Source: Phlyctochytrium arcticum (taxonomy: Eukaryota; Chytridiomycota; Chytridiomycetes; Chytridiales; Chytridiaceae). From it: a stretch of DNA of 64,000 nt. Shown piece by piece: positions 21,150 to 31,946 of the stretch (position 1 is the first letter of the stretch; every line of letters begins with the position of its first letter). Position numbers and translations under genes: made by a program. The notes under the pieces are model-generated. The model was not told the origin of the DNA. It made no database searches and was given only the letters and a program-made list of their open reading frames with translations. The stretch spans positions 744,001 through 808,000 of the forward strand of contig JAHLKI010000001.1 of the NCBI GenBank assembly GCA_025602905.1. The letters run 5' to 3'.

Positions 21150-22552
21150 GTAATTATTCCACCATCTGGTGAGTCTAGATACAAACCATTGGAACATTGT
21201 ACCCCCAGCAATTACAAATCAGGTGTCTGGAATTGTAGCGACCAGGCCCGTGTAATCTAATACGGATTTCGAAAGAGGCTGGGCACAGCCGTGTCCGTTA
21301 GCGAGAAGTATTGTAGACGCCGTACAATTTTCGTGCCCCTACATGTACAATCTCAGACAGTACATGTCCACTTGTATGGTATATGTACCCCAAAAGTCTG
21401 ACCATACTCACACATATATATACATAGACTACACCCGTTACCAAAATGGGAGAGCACCGGAGAGCATGCATTTTGACATTCCAAATACTAGCAGAAACCG
21501 GTATAGAGAACGTCGGTTTGCCGCAAGTGAAGTTTTTCGAACAGATTTCATCATGTTAAGGAAGTCTGCGAGGAAAGGTGCATCATGGTAACGCTTCAAC
21601 GCCTCCAAGTTTATCGGAGGTACCTCCCTCCCTTTAGTCCCTTACCTCCCTCCCTATATATCATAATGAAATTGGTACTGCCTGAGATTTGCCTGCCCCA
21701 GACGAAAAGAGTACCACTGTCATCTTCAAGATAGTGCGAATTCTCTTACGCAACATGAATGGTACTTACTGGATTGGTTCGTTGCCCCCATCTCCGCCCC
21801 AAAAAAATAAACTATGGTTATAATACAATACGGTACTACGGTACTCCTCAAGGAGAAAACTGACAGCAACATTCCGACGCGTAAGACCTTCTATTACCTG
21901 AAATCTGTTATGAAATAAGCGCGATCTTAGTTTCCCTTAATTTCCCACTGTCTTTTTACTTGTGGAGACGTTTGTGGGGAGAACGACACGTATATATGTT
22001 GAGGCCTCCCTCACGCTCCCTTTGGAATACTTTACGGTTTTCACCAAAAAGAACAACCTCGATAACCTTTGCAGTCCTCACGCCCAATCCGTATATCTAT
22101 AACAGAGTTCACTTTACAACACGTCGGAATCTTTATTTGTTGCTCCGGATATCCCATTCGTTTTGACGACGTAGGTTGACAATGTCTTTGCGAGTTCTTT
22201 GAACACATAACTGATCTTTGTTGCAGGAGAATATTTCCGAACTCTGATCTCTCGTTTCTCCGCAAAACGGTCGTTTTCCTTGTTCGGTCGAAACCTTGAA
22301 CACATTTGCCGATAATCATCATTGTCGTTCGAAACTTTCCAGTTTCCTCTGAACATGTAGGTTAACGTAGCTTTTCCACGCTTACCGGATGGATCACTAA
22401 CTTTTTTTAAAGCATTTAGAGAACTTGCTCATAAAATTTGACGGCTCTCAGTCAACAAGACCGTTTTCTGACCCCGCTTTTGGCTTGCGCCCTTCCCTAC
22501 GTCTTTGCGACCCGGAGCTCATCGCGCCCACCCCCTCTCCGGAACTTTTTAT
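21150..22552. other. Gene-free stretch upstream of the Fanzor gene
   Basis: About 1.4 kb with stop-rich frames, a TA-rich microsatellite at about 21409-21425 and CCTCCCTCCC patches at 21623-21655. No terminal inverted repeat matching the DNA downstream of the Fanzor gene was found by eye. Confidence 0.4.
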
Positions 22553-22617
22553 GTAAGTTTGTCTTGCATACTACCAAATTCTCCAATGATTGAACTCTCA
22601 ATGGTTTATTTATGCAG
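22553..22617 (+). other. Possible 5' UTR intron of the Fanzor gene
   Basis: GTAAGT at 22553 and a pyrimidine-flanked TATGCAG ending at 22617 would define a 65-nt intron ahead of the start codon. It cannot add coding sequence in the main frame, because a TGA at 22649-22651 lies between it and the ATG at 22685. Confidence 0.35.
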
Positions 22618-22684
22618 CGCGTCATCTGCTGCTGTTGCCCGACCATCATGATCTGATTGCACAAACCCTCCATCTACATCGACC

Positions 22685-25600
22685 ATGGCGACCGGTTATC
22701 ACATCACTCGGCCCGTGGGACGACTCAGGGGTCTTTGCCAAACCGGGCATCCCGAGATCGAAACACTTCTTTGCAATGCGGTCGAGGAGGTTGATGCCGC
22801 GATTTTCGATGCTTGCAACTTGGCCCATGTCCATTCTCAACGTCAAGCCGGTGCGTTTATATCAGCTTGCACGGATGATCAACACCCCGGAGGTAAGTCT
22901 TGTCATTCGGTTGAGTCGGAGAGCAATCTCAGTAATTGTCGCTTGTGCTGCAGATTTCAAGGTGCCTGATAATCTGACATTAAACGGTTGCGGGTCCAGT
23001 CACATTTTCTTCAACAACCTCTTACGGATCGCGGCAGGGATCCCCACTCCCGGTACACTCGCCAACCCTGTTCCTGCGTCTCTCGTTACATCCAACAATC
23101 ACTTTCTCGGCGCTGCGCAACATGCCAACTTCACCTGGCCAGCTAATGCAGTTGTGCCCAATCGTCCAGCCCAAGGCACTGCGCCGCTGCACACAAAACC
23201 AAATTATGTGCTCACTCAGCATGAACAACTGTTTGCCATTGAGTCCAAAAAGATGAGGGTAGCGTTCACCACGTATGTGGCATACAGCGCGCAAGATCAT
23301 ATCGAGCAAACGATCAGCCACTGGCTGAGGCATCACGGTAATTTGGGACTTGCCGCTGGAGAACGGGACCGACTTGGTATGAATTTGAGAATCATTATTT
23401 TCCCATGCAGTTTCACCAATGAACCTTTTGAACGCTAGTGGCAAGAACGCTGCTTCTACTGCAGCCGCTTTTCCTGTGCACCTCAACTCACTACGCTGTG
23501 GATGAGCATACCATCACGTCAGGAAATGTTATTCTTTTTGCTGGGTTACATTTGACGACCGCGCGACAGGATAATTACATCAAGTTCTTGGAGTAAGTGT
23601 TCCAGCTACGACGCGACCTGGAATGTATGCTTACTGCATTTATTACAGACCAATAATTGAACTCAGTACTTGGGCCGCAACGTTGATCTCAGTTGAAGAT
23701 TTTGATGGCGAACCACCCCAGAGTGCGGCGACGTCTGAAGCGGCAGCGCAGGACGACCTACATGCCAACCCGGCTTGGAAGTGGAAACGGTTTGTGGGTA
23801 GCAAGCACAACCGGGCCCATTATCTACTTCCTCTGCTGGAATGGCTATCCCAGTATGAGGCCAGTCATCGCCCTCCGCCCGGACAAGTCCAAGGTCCGGT
23901 GCAAGCTCCGGTGCGACGTTCCCTTGAGCATGTTGCCCTCTGCCCCGGTGCGACAAAACGAGGAGTGCGTTACGTACAGTTTGACTATCGTGCCTTGTGC
24001 AATATTTTGGGTCGTCGGGCTAATCCCCCCATCATGATTACGGATCCGACGGCGGCATTGGTTAGGGCCCTATCCAAGAATGGAAGAGATTTCTCCAACG
24101 ACAACAACTCCCGAATGGATGTCTTTTTCCAAATCTTCAACCGGGGAAAAGCCCGCTTTCTGACGCTTGACCATGCAGGCCGGAACTGCTTGCGGCGCGG
24201 AGGACACCTCATCCCAATCACCCGTCTGAGCCTGATCACGAATGGGTACATCGCAAAACTCACTTTTGAGGTGCTGGGTCGGGGTGTTCTACGAGAACGT
24301 AAGTAGCTTGGAAATACGTTGTATTCCTCATCTTTTCTGAAACAAGTCTTTGCCTAGGGCGAATCCCGATGATTGCCGAACTGTCTGACTTTGGTGAACG
24401 CGCCCACGCGGAATTTCGTCGCATTGACAATCCGGATGTCAGTGGAGGCGGTCTTTTCGCCATCAACCGACGCCCGATTGCTCCCGCTGGACGGGTCATC
24501 CACCTCCCATCTCCACCGTCACCCAGCCCATTTGATCCAACCGTGCAGGTGCCAGCCACAAGACGTGTTCTGGGTATTGACTTTGGTCAAAAATTCCAGA
24601 TAGTCGCGGTGTCCGACAACCTGAGCTCTATGGCTGACCGTGCGCGACAACGTCTCCAGCAGCCCAATGCTGCCGACGCCACCATACGGCAAGGCCATCG
24701 CCACCAGCGCTCCCAAGCAATCGCACGCGTGAGGGGCAGGCATTATCGGGAAAAGTGCCTCACAGCATGGTTTGAGAGGAAGGATGCTCGTCGGCAGACA
24801 GCAGATGGGGTGCAAGGTTGGTCGTTCACTTGCGTTCCGTTTTCGAATCCATACTGGATACTGATTTGCCTTGACTCTTTTCTTTCCTCCTATATCAGGC
24901 TCCATTGAACTGCTGCGCGGCAGAGGTGACGAGATGAACGGATTGGGGTTGAGAAATACCCTTTCGTACCTTCAAACGGTCTACACTAGTTTAGACCAAA
25001 TGCGAACGCATTTCCGGGGCGGCTTTTACCAACGCTGCACCCTGACACGGGAGACGGCTCGACAGAGCGCGTTAACCACCACCGCCCGCTTCATCATCAA
25101 CCCCACCTTCATCAACGCGCAAGGTGTCCCCCTCCTCAACCAGATGCGACGCATTGGCAAGTCCCACGCCATGCAAGATCGCCAAAGTCGACGACGCGCG
25201 GCCAATTTGCAGCCAGGCAATGCGCAAGGTAAAGTCAATCTTTTGAGTTCCGATGATTTCCTTCATTGCACTAACTCAATTTGACTCTATTAGTGATTCC
25301 CCCAGCCCCTCTCATCGCTTGTGGGTGGGCGAATTTCAAATGGGCCAAGGGCCACGGCTCTGTACCCACCAAGAGCCTGGCCAGGGAGCTCGCGGTCCAA
25401 GGTGCCACTGTTGTGATGATGTCCGAGAAAGGGACGACCGAACGCGACTCAGCCGGCCTCTCCCACTTTGAAGAGCACACTGTGTTGGGCCAGCCTTCTC
25501 CCAACCTCCCACTCACCAACGACGTCAGGCTGCAGGTCCCGCGATGCACCCAACATCCCAAGAAGCGGCTGCGTCGTAGCCATCAACCCCCTGCTGGCCA

Positions 25601-25999
25601 TCGCCTTCGCCTCCACTGCACACTCCCCGACAACGACCCTCAGAACCCGGGGATGCCCCTTCACCTCACGTCCACCTGCCCCACCAATCTACCCCCTCTC
25701 CCGCCTCAGCCAGGCGTACTCCTGCACCGACTCCGCCGGAGCCGCACCACCCCCATTATCCTGCACCAGCCCGCGCAAGGTAATTATGTTACTGATGATG
25801 GATGTATTTTGTTACGTGTGCTAACGATGAACAACCACAAGCACCACCAGCGCGTGTTATTGTCGACAGAGACATCAACGCCGGGAGCGACATGCGCCAT
25901 CTTTTGTGGAAGTATTGTCACGATGGCGGGGCCCGAGTAGCTTGGAACGTTCCTACTGGATTTGCGTACCAACCCCCACCGCCCAACCTGTGGCACTAG
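22685..25999 (+). CDS. Fanzor, eukaryotic TnpB-like RNA-guided endonuclease
   Basis: Eight exons (22685-22892, 22954-23376, 23439-23592, 23649-24298, 24358-24816, 24899-25228, 25294-25779, 25842-25999) join in frame through seven GT-AG introns of 56-82 nt to 955 aa. Seen: an N-terminal helical part; a wedge-type segment LITNGYIAKLTFE (about 458-470), where relatives have TDG; RuvC-I VLGIDFGQKF with D553; a linker with Arg-rich helices; GHGSVPTK, then RuvC-II VVMMSEKGTT with E786; RuvC-III VIVDRDINAG with D914. Established: Fanzors are nuclear nucleases that cut DNA guided by a noncoding RNA made from their 3' region. Odd: the Cys pairs normally between RuvC-II and RuvC-III are not evident, replaced by a Pro/Arg-rich stretch. 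The start ATG lies in a good context (ACCATGG). It lies next to transposon remnants, but no element termini were found. Confidence 0.82.
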
Positions 26000-26006
26000 T
26001 TCACAG

Positions 26007-26037
26007 TGATGGCACACTGAACGGTGTGCATCCATCA
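26007..26037 (+). ncRNA. Hairpin just downstream of the Fanzor stop, candidate guide-RNA scaffold
   Basis: TGATG-GCACAC, loop TGAACG, then GTGTGC-ATC-CATCA forms a 6-bp plus 5-bp stem with a 3-nt bulge, starting 8 nt after the stop codon. In TnpB and Fanzor loci the guide RNA scaffold overlaps the 3' end of the gene, so the position fits. Assignment as guide RNA is inference; a plain mRNA hairpin is the alternative. Confidence 0.35.
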
Positions 26038-26394
26038 ATATACAGAAATGGTAAGTTGCTCAATCTTTTACAAGTCACTTGTCGTTGCACGCACTAAACA
26101 TCGTAACCCTCTCTCTCCCTGTCCGTCTCCCTGGTTGTCTCGATCTCTCTCTTCTCTCTCTCTCTTGCCTTCACTGCTTCACTGTAATCGTGATTATGTA
26201 ATAATGGTTCGAATCTTTGCGAATATAGTATGTTTGATCAATTCAAAAACTGAGGTGTATTAAGAACATAAGATAAAAGAGATTAAAGGAGCCAGCCGAT
26301 ATCAGTAAGATGGGGGAAGAAACATGTATATGAGGGGAAAATGGAAAGAGGTGTTAAAAGAAAATGAGGGGAATAGTCAAAAGTTGCTTTTTTT
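26038..26394. other. Intergenic; CT-rich tract
   Basis: A GTAAGT at about 26050 could be an unused donor. A pyrimidine tract of CTCTCT repeats lies at about 26107-26166. The right edge reaches the stop of the GH16 gene. No gene seen. Confidence 0.4.
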
Positions 26395-27636
26395 TTAGCA
26401 CATCTTCCACATCTTTACAGAGTCAATCTTGAGAACGGACTTCTCCTTGGTCCAGGTCTTTCCCCAACCACTGTCCTTGGCCGTCCAAAAGTCCTTGGCG
26501 GCAGACTTGCTGTCCTTGGCCCATGGTCGGTCTGGTCCGTCCTTGAAAAATCCAGATGTTCCACCAACAGCCAAGTTGATGACCAGGTAAAACTCTTGAT
26601 CGAAAGGAGCCGAAGAGCAAGTGGCGGTTTCCCACGGGTTGGCAGCGCTGGTTCCAAGTTTGGACTGCTCCCACCAGTTTTGGTTCTTGACTTCGAGAAT
26701 CACGTTTTTTGGGTCGTCGACGTAGGTGACAATCTTCTCGGGGGTCCATTCGACACCAAATGTGTGGAAAGCGTCGGCGTAGGTACCGCCTGATGCCGCC
26801 TTTTCACCGACCGTCTTCTCGAATTGATTGGCGGATGAGTACGGACCCCAATGCAAAGCCGACGAAGATTGATCGTAACCCTTTTGTCCAGGTCCGTTGC
26901 CGCGCGCCTCCATAATGTCAATTTCACCGGATGCCGGCCATGGTCCGTAGGCAGAGTTTTTGGGCAACATCCAAATAGCGGGCCACAACCAGTCTCCAAC
27001 GGGAAGTTGGGCCTTGACTTCAACCCGACCGAACCGGATACTGGCCGAGTCGACAGTGGAGATACGGGCTGATTGAATGGGGTTGATGATGTTGGTTCCG
27101 TCGGATGAGCGCATGCATCCAAACGAGCTGGGGTCTGTACAGTGCACTCCGTTCTCATTCTGATTGAGGTCCATGACTCCTCCGTTCAGTAGCTTGTCGG
27201 CGCCAATCACATCGGATGTGAATGTGGGTCGGATTTCCAGGACGCCATCCTTGACGTAGGAGTTGGTGCGATTGTTGACATACATTTGGAATTCCCAATT
27301 TCTAATGAGAAAAAAAAGAAACGATAGATTAATAAATGTGTGTAGGGTTGTCAAGACAAGACATCAACAAAGTACGTACCCTCCACCAGACATGGTCACA
27401 TCATGCTTCCATTTGGACAGGTCAAAGGTATCAAAGTTGTCCTCAAAGACTGGGCAAAAGTTTCCGGAACTCTGGCCGCACCCCTTGGCCGATGGAGCTG
27501 ATGTCGATCCAGGTGCAGGGGCAGCAGTCTTGGAAGCAGCTTGTCGAGGAAGGATGGCCGCGGAGACTCCAGAGGCCAGGAAGGCAGTTGAAAGCACGGC
27601 CAGCGTAGCAGAGACAGTGGAGAGGTTGACAATCAT
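26395..27636 (-). CDS. Secreted GH16 beta-glucanase (laminarinase type)
   Basis: Two exons: 27636-27380 and 27301-26395, with a 78-nt GT-AG intron; 387 aa. Residues 1-26 are a signal peptide (VLSTAFLASGVSA). The catalytic motif GEIDIMEARG puts the family's E-x-D-x-x-E at E212, D214 and E217, with WLWPAIWMLP just before. Length and motifs fit the GH16 endo-1,3(4)-beta-glucanase / glucan-binding group. Expected role: cutting beta-1,3-glucan outside the cell, in wall remodelling or feeding. No GPI signal or carbohydrate-binding module is visible after the catalytic domain. A TATA box lies about 120 bp upstream. Confidence 0.92.
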
Positions 27637-27754
27637 CGTGAACGGAAAAAAAATCTATAAGTCTAAAATCTAAAGAAAATCTAAAAGGTATTGAAGAACC
27701 GGGAAAATTTCTGGGTGTGAGTGCTGAGAGAAAGGACAAGGATCTCCCCTGGCT

Positions 27755-27762
27755 TTATATAA
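27755..27762 (-). promoter_or_regulatory. TATA box of the GH16 gene
   Basis: On the minus strand CTTATATAAAGCC lies about 120 bp before the start codon, a usual distance for a strongly transcribed fungal secreted-enzyme gene. Confidence 0.5.
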
Positions 27763-29446
27763 GAGAAAGCAGACATCGTCATCGCAAAGTGGTCAAGCAA
27801 AAGGCACAATGTTATGAAACGGCTCTGCTCGAAATGTGGGGAAATAAGCCTACTATGCGTGTTCACCAGCCCAATTTCTGTGACTTTGACGCAGCAACTT
27901 ATGTCCCCGCATGAGTTTTTCTCAAACATTGTGTTCCTGGCGCCGGGTCCTCCCTACCATGTCTTTACACTCAACCTGGCTTGTAAAATTTGCCAAATGA
28001 ATCATTGATTCTGGTAATGCCAACTTATGATATTCGCAGGCATGGCCGCTTATACATACAGACGTTTTTGTTTCAGGCGAGTAATGCGACTAATGCATAG
28101 ATTTTGTTTTGGTTTTCACACAGACAGCACTATACAGTTTTCCGTGAAAGGTCCCGTGTTTGTCCGTGCCATTGACATGGCATCATAACTCAAATTCCAA
28201 TCGTCATATTACATCTGTTCTTACGTTTAGGTGCGACCGACAAGGCCGAAGTTCGGGCTCGCAAAAACGCGTCGGGCTGAGAGATTTGTTTCAGAAAGGT
28301 CTGCCAGTTCTGCCCTGTGGGGGTTCGAACGCCAAAAAATATGAGGCCAAAGAAACGATCATCGTAACCGAAACAAGTGGCATATTTCGAGTTCAAGCTT
28401 ACTTTCTCGGTAAGTTTGAATCACAGCGCAAATTTATTCGTAATATCCTGTCATAGTTAGCAAATGACCGATGTGATATAGGCAGATGAATCCCGAATCA
28501 AAGAGTTCATACTAATTGACCGAATTTTCCCGGCTTGCTTCTGGGGCATCAGCACATTCTCACTGATGGAGACATCAAGGCGTTGATCGTAAAATATGAT
28601 AGCATCCCTACGCCAAATCGTCCTTCAGGCGTTTTGCCAATTCCCGAAAACTTGGAGATGTGGTATATATGTTGTAGATCGGTGAACCGATGTCAAAAGC
28701 GCCAGCCCGTCGGCGGAAAAGTAGCTCTCAGGGCGGGTAAATCTGAAACAAAATGCTTTTTATAGGATAACTTTCGGACCCGTGGACGAGATAGTTTCTG
28801 GGTAAATGCTCCAAACGTTTGTAGACTTTTGATGTGTGGCCAACTACAAAGTTCAAAAATGCTTGCAGGGTTGGCCGACCTCCATGCCTGTCTAACTGAG
28901 CTACCAAAAGTTTAAATTTCATCTGGAGAATCGTCACAAACTTTCTTTTTGTGCCGGGGACCCTGACTTTGCGCTCTGGAGAACGGGTAAGATCTCTGGC
29001 ATAGCAAGATATGATATCCCCACGGCCGGCCTGCACGGGAACTCGGGCATCAAGTGCAACTTCAAGTGGCATGGCTTTAGGCCATATGATGCCAGGCTTT
29101 TGACCGAGAGTAATCTTTGAAGTGCCTTTCCTTTTTTGAGATTTTGGTCAATCTATTTTGAACTGAATAATAATAACGATTACTGCAAAGATTGTATGTA
29201 CTACGAAGTACATACTCGTAGGTACAACGTTTGTTAATTCGTGATCGTATTTTAGAGTATATGTATGCGACGAAGGGTATCCTTAGGTTGATGGACGAGA
29301 TGAAAGGCCATTTTTCTTTGGGATTTTTGTCATCCTTGAATCACAATATGCATGCAACGGGCAGAGGGCAAATAAAAGAACGAATCCTTGCATCGCATCG
29401 AGTTTGAATGTGGCGAGAGCAAAAAAGCAAAAAAGAATTTTTCGAA
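27763..29446. other. Intergenic between the GH16 gene and tRNA-Phe
   Basis: About 1.7 kb. Apart from one ATG-initiated 114-codon frame on the minus strand (28728-29072, listed separately) I see no gene-like signal. AT-rich. Confidence 0.4.
28728..29072 (-). CDS. Hypothetical small protein, weak
   Basis: 114 codons from a true ATG. Basic composition with patches such as KLLVAQLDRHGGRPTLQAF. No splice-linked neighbours and no recognised domain. It may be chance. Confidence 0.2.
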   Translation of the reverse strand: MPLEVALDARVPVQAGRGDIISCYARDLTRSPERKVRVPGTKRKFVTILQMKFKLLVAQLDRHGGRPTLQAFLNFVVGHTSKVYKRLEHLPRNYLVHGSESYPIKSILFQIYPP

Positions 29447-29519
29447 TGCCCCCAACCCGGATTGAACGGGTGACCTTTAGATCTTCAGTCTAACGCTCTC
29501 CCAACTGAGCTATAGAGGC
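29447..29519 (-). tRNA. tRNA-Phe (anticodon GAA)
   Basis: A 73-nt cloverleaf on the minus strand: acceptor GCCTCTA pairing with TGGGGGC (two G-U pairs), D-arm TAGCTCAGTTGGGAGAGC, anticodon loop with GAA (29484-29486 on the plus strand), T-arm GGTTC-type with TTCAATCC, discriminator A. No intron. Confidence 0.95.
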
Positions 29520-30177
29520 TTCATGAAATTTCTGGACAAACGTAAGTACCTATTCCTCATTTTCAGACAGAGTTTGTTAACCACCGTGGGAAGACAATCG
29601 GTCCAACTTTAGGGGGCCTTCAGTGGACTATCATTTCAGTTTGTTTTCCTTCGTCCCTTCAGTTGGTTTCTAGATACTGGAAACTACGCGTACCTGTACA
29701 CCAAGCTCACTCCGCTACCTTCTTATAATCTGTTGCATTTCTTCGAGCATTGATTGTACTGGGTCCGACTCCCACATGGACTTTTCAGGAACATTGTCGT
29801 CCTGGCTGCGGTCAGCACGAATTTGCAGTCATTCTTAGTGTGAGAACCAGAACCTATGTTACGGCCTAGCCGTTGTTTCACCCAGTCATACCACTCGTTG
29901 TACTCTACCCTCTCTAGCTGGATTCAGATGAACGTTACATGATAACTTCGGCCCATTGGAAGGATCGCAGGTATGATGGAAAACAGTTTACTGTACTAAC
30001 TGTACTACTGTAGACACTGTAGACACTGAGGGTATTGATGTATTAATTGAGTTACATTGCATGAATGTGGAGACTTTGCTATTTGGGATTTGATAACTTA
30101 AACGGCGAAAAGCTAGATATATAGACTGTTCTACGCTAAGAGAAAGAGACGACTGGTAAAGTGGGAATTTGTAAATT
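29520..30177. other. Intergenic, no gene seen
   Basis: About 650 bp upstream of tRNA-Phe and downstream of the SAM-domain gene. AT-rich; short imperfect repeats of TGTACTACTGTAGACACTG near 29998-30028. Confidence 0.4.
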
Positions 30178-31067
30178 TCAGAATCGCCGCCTTCCGCCGC
30201 CCCATCGCAGCATCATCCAAGTCACAAGGGCGCCGGCCATGAAGCCTTGGACAAAACTATCACCGACGCCAAATACCCCTTTGGGTATATCGGGCGCTGG
30301 CCGTGCTGATGATCGGTGGCGAGAATGTCGGACAGTAGAGTGGACAGACGACTGACTTTGGGAGTCTTCAGAATAGCGCCGGGTATCTTGTGCGAAGCGC
30401 TCAGGCGGAGGGTGTATGGCTTGATTCTGAGATGTAGCTGGAAAGCTTGCTGGGGATGTGGTATCTGATGACGGAGATTCGGAAGTAGATGGCAGGGTCG
30501 GTACGTCCCCATAGTCGCCCCTTTCTTCTCGTATTGGACCAGATGATATACCTAGCCCCAAATCTCGCAGTGACCGTATAACTCGCTGGAAAAACAATGC
30601 CAAGCTATTTTTGAGCGACGCGTGATAGGTCTCGACTTGGGCTGCAAATGATTGTTGAAGCTGGGATTGGTGGGCATGCAGAAAGAGTTGCATATGGGGA
30701 CCTGAGGAAAACATTGACAACTCGCTATTTATCACACATTCGATTGGTAACACTGACCTCCATACTGTAAACAGCGGATCGCTAGAACAACCCGAACGCG
30801 CTCCTCTTCAACCTTGTCTTCATCACTAAGGCCGTCCCCCAATATCCTTCCGACGTCTTTTTCGGTGAGTTCGACAACCTCTGTCCCGCTTAGTTGTGCG
30901 TCCACAATGTGATTCTGAAAGGTCTGTGGAAGATTCAACGCGCGAGCCCAAGTGCGGACGTGAGAAGGACGCCAGGTTGTTAGGTCGGCAGGAAGAGAGG
31001 TGGTGGGAGTCAAAGAGGAATATGTGAGAGTCGTTGCTGAGGAGAGAGATCGCTCTGAAGTCAGCAT
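30178..31067 (-). CDS. SAM-domain protein with a C-terminal membrane anchor
   Basis: Two exons: 31067-30758 and 30701-30178, joined in frame across a 56-nt GT-AG intron; 277 aa. Residues about 27-100 form a sterile alpha motif: LTTWRPSHVRTWARAL, LPQTFQNHIVDAQLSG, LTEKDVGRILGDG. A helical region follows (QSQLQQSFAAQVETYHASL), then a Ser/Pro-rich linker, and near the C-terminus one hydrophobic segment (DSFVQGFMAGALVTWMMLRWG) ahead of a basic tail, as in tail-anchored proteins. Expected role: protein-protein interaction at a membrane. It resembles Ste50-type SAM proteins only in the SAM part. Specific function unknown. Confidence 0.75.
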
Positions 31068-31433
31068 TTGACACTCTTTGGTATGTAGCTGATTTCGTTC
31101 CTGATTGCTATGGCGATCTCGCGGCGTTTCAAGAATTCAACAAGCCAGGCGCGCTCTTGGAATTGGCGTCCCGTAGCGTCCCGTCCCTCACGACTCACGA
31201 TCTGAATCCTCCGAGGCTCCGACCCCTCCGATATTTTATGACATCCAAGTCCGGAGAGACATCCCCGTCGGGAAGAGTAAGACACTCCAGATTATTTAGA
31301 GACATGCCATATGCTGGGTCATTTTCCATTTATCGCAGCTCGTCTGTGCCCGGCCCGCACTACATACAAATTGCTGGCAGCCACATATAGTCGACCCATA
31401 AGTAATACATATACTATGAGATTTACAGTTGCT

Positions 31434-31717
31434 GCTTAGACTATTATGATACACCCGAGTACGACTATTGGCAAGTTCGAGGATGGACTCCGATGGAGCA
31501 ATATCCGCAATATGATAGTGGGCCAAAGTATGGAACATTTTCGGTCGCACGAAAAGAATACAATTCCGCTTTTGGGCAAAATGACGGCGGCCAATGGCGA
31601 TGGGTGGGTGGAGCCACAAAAGCCAGCGAACAACTGCCGGATCCTTTGGAATTGGAACAGCCATCACTGGGAATTCGTAGACATTTAGAAGCGGACGGGC
31701 GGCAAGCAACTTTCTAG
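31434..31717 (+). CDS. Possible last exon of a small Tyr/Trp/Gly-rich protein
   Basis: After an acceptor-like TGCTTAG (ending 31438) the frame reads YYDTPEYDYWQVRGW, then GQNDGGQWRWVGGATKASEQL, to a stop at 31715-31717. The composition is unlike random translation. I could not link an upstream exon with an ATG in phase. Otherwise the stretch 31068-31946 holds only promoter sequence for the SAM gene (-) and the histidine kinase (+). Confidence 0.3.
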
Positions 31718-31946
31718 CAGAAAAGAAACGATACATATAGTGCGCAGGTTCGATCATCCTGAGCGGTTCGCCATTTCAGCCGGCACCCTGTTCCCTCGTT
31801 TCGTAACATACCGTCCGTTCGGTTGGCCTCTGCACTTTCAACTCTCAAGATACTTGAAGAAATCTTGCCCATTGTTTATGAACCATTCGGAAACATAACA
31901 TACTTTTCATTGTGATTACAAGTCTGTGCTGGCGGTAACCCCTGCC

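Noticed and set aside
22590..22892. Alternative Fanzor start at 22590 in another frame
   Set aside because: It reads through only by ignoring the 61-nt intron at 22893-22953; the ATG at 22685 keeps phase through the splice and gives the expected helical N-terminus.
31296..31757. 153-codon minus-strand frame between the SAM and kinase genes
   Set aside because: Composition is less protein-like than the plus-strand frame it overlaps, and no splice partner was found.
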